Source: Roseibacillus ishigakijimensis (GTDB lineage Bacteria > Verrucomicrobiota > Verrucomicrobiia > Verrucomicrobiales > Akkermansiaceae). From it: a stretch of DNA of 34,884 bases. Positions 34,808 to 34,884 of the stretch are shown one piece after another (positions within the stretch are counted from its first letter, which is position 1; every line of letters begins with the position of its first letter). The stretch covers positions 1-34,884 of the forward strand of contig NZ_JAENIO010000043.1 of assembly GCF_016595415.1 (NCBI RefSeq), written 5' to 3'. Both the position numbers and the translations under genes were made by a program. Below the pieces are notes generated by a model. That model did no database searches and had not been told where the DNA came from. It was given only the letters and a program-made list of their open reading frames with translations.

Positions 34808-34884
34808 AGTTCGGCCAGTTGAGGGCTCAGCTAAACGATGGTGATGAGGGAAAATTGATTACTTGTTCTGGGGTTCTTTGGCAA

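Overview
The window reads as chromosomal DNA of a Verrucomicrobiota-like bacterium; this is an inference. The case rests on several exported proteins with PEP-CTERM sorting tails (Pro-Glu-Pro, a hydrophobic helix, then a basic end), a multi-repeat exported PPC-like protein, a long Bacteroidetes/PVC-type PurF, few Shine-Dalgarno sequences, and GC-rich housekeeping genes broken up by AT-rich stretches carrying surface or mobile genes. No rRNA, tRNA or CRISPR array was seen.

Layout. 1-2396 (-) is the 5' part of a large secreted repeat protein. 2648-3251 (-) holds a decayed ISAs1-like transposase remnant and a small DUF4250 gene. 3326-6432 (-) holds lpdA and an rpiB-glyA gene fusion. 6608-8701 (-) holds a PEP-CTERM protein, a 0.7-kb AT-rich gap and a YwlE-like phosphatase. 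8809-9195 (+) is a small membrane protein. 9250-12217 (-) is purM-purF, divergent from a two-unit Lrp/siroheme-decarboxylase-like protein. 13485-17630 is a LysR regulator facing a five-gene + operon: pirin, DoxX, YceI lipoprotein, coiled-coil protein, rhodanese-YceI fusion. 17634-18586 (-) holds a small cytochrome c lipoprotein and a LysE exporter. 18674-23122 (+) is purL. It is followed by two copies of a 100-bp imperfect palindrome. 23369-26171 holds a CPBP protease and cstA, divergent. 26363-28101 (+) holds two PEP-CTERM genes, one an SGNH esterase. 28135-29800 holds an aldo/keto reductase and a DoxX protein. 29880-33592 (-) is a run of glycosyltransferase, membrane acyltransferase, mdh and thiG. 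33593-33981 is a non-coding stretch rich in dyads. 33982-34807 (-) is a toxin-immunity-like module of lower GC.

The standout is purL. The gene is open for about 1482 codons, but residues 625-864 do not belong to PurL. They come from a 720-bp (240-codon) lower-GC insert, bounded by CCG on both sides, that encodes a kinase-like domain in the purL frame and a separate 69-residue ORF in another frame. Removing the insert restores a PurL of normal length (about 1242 residues). This looks like an in-frame invasion of an essential purine gene by a mobile two-gene cassette.

The second theme is the ywlE-rpiB-glyA neighbourhood. In Bacillus these are separate neighbouring genes. Here rpiB and glyA are fused, and a YwlE-like gene lies just upstream across a PEP-CTERM gene. 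Purine genes purM, purF and purL together with glyA cover purine and one-carbon supply, while lpdA, mdh and thiG are central metabolism.
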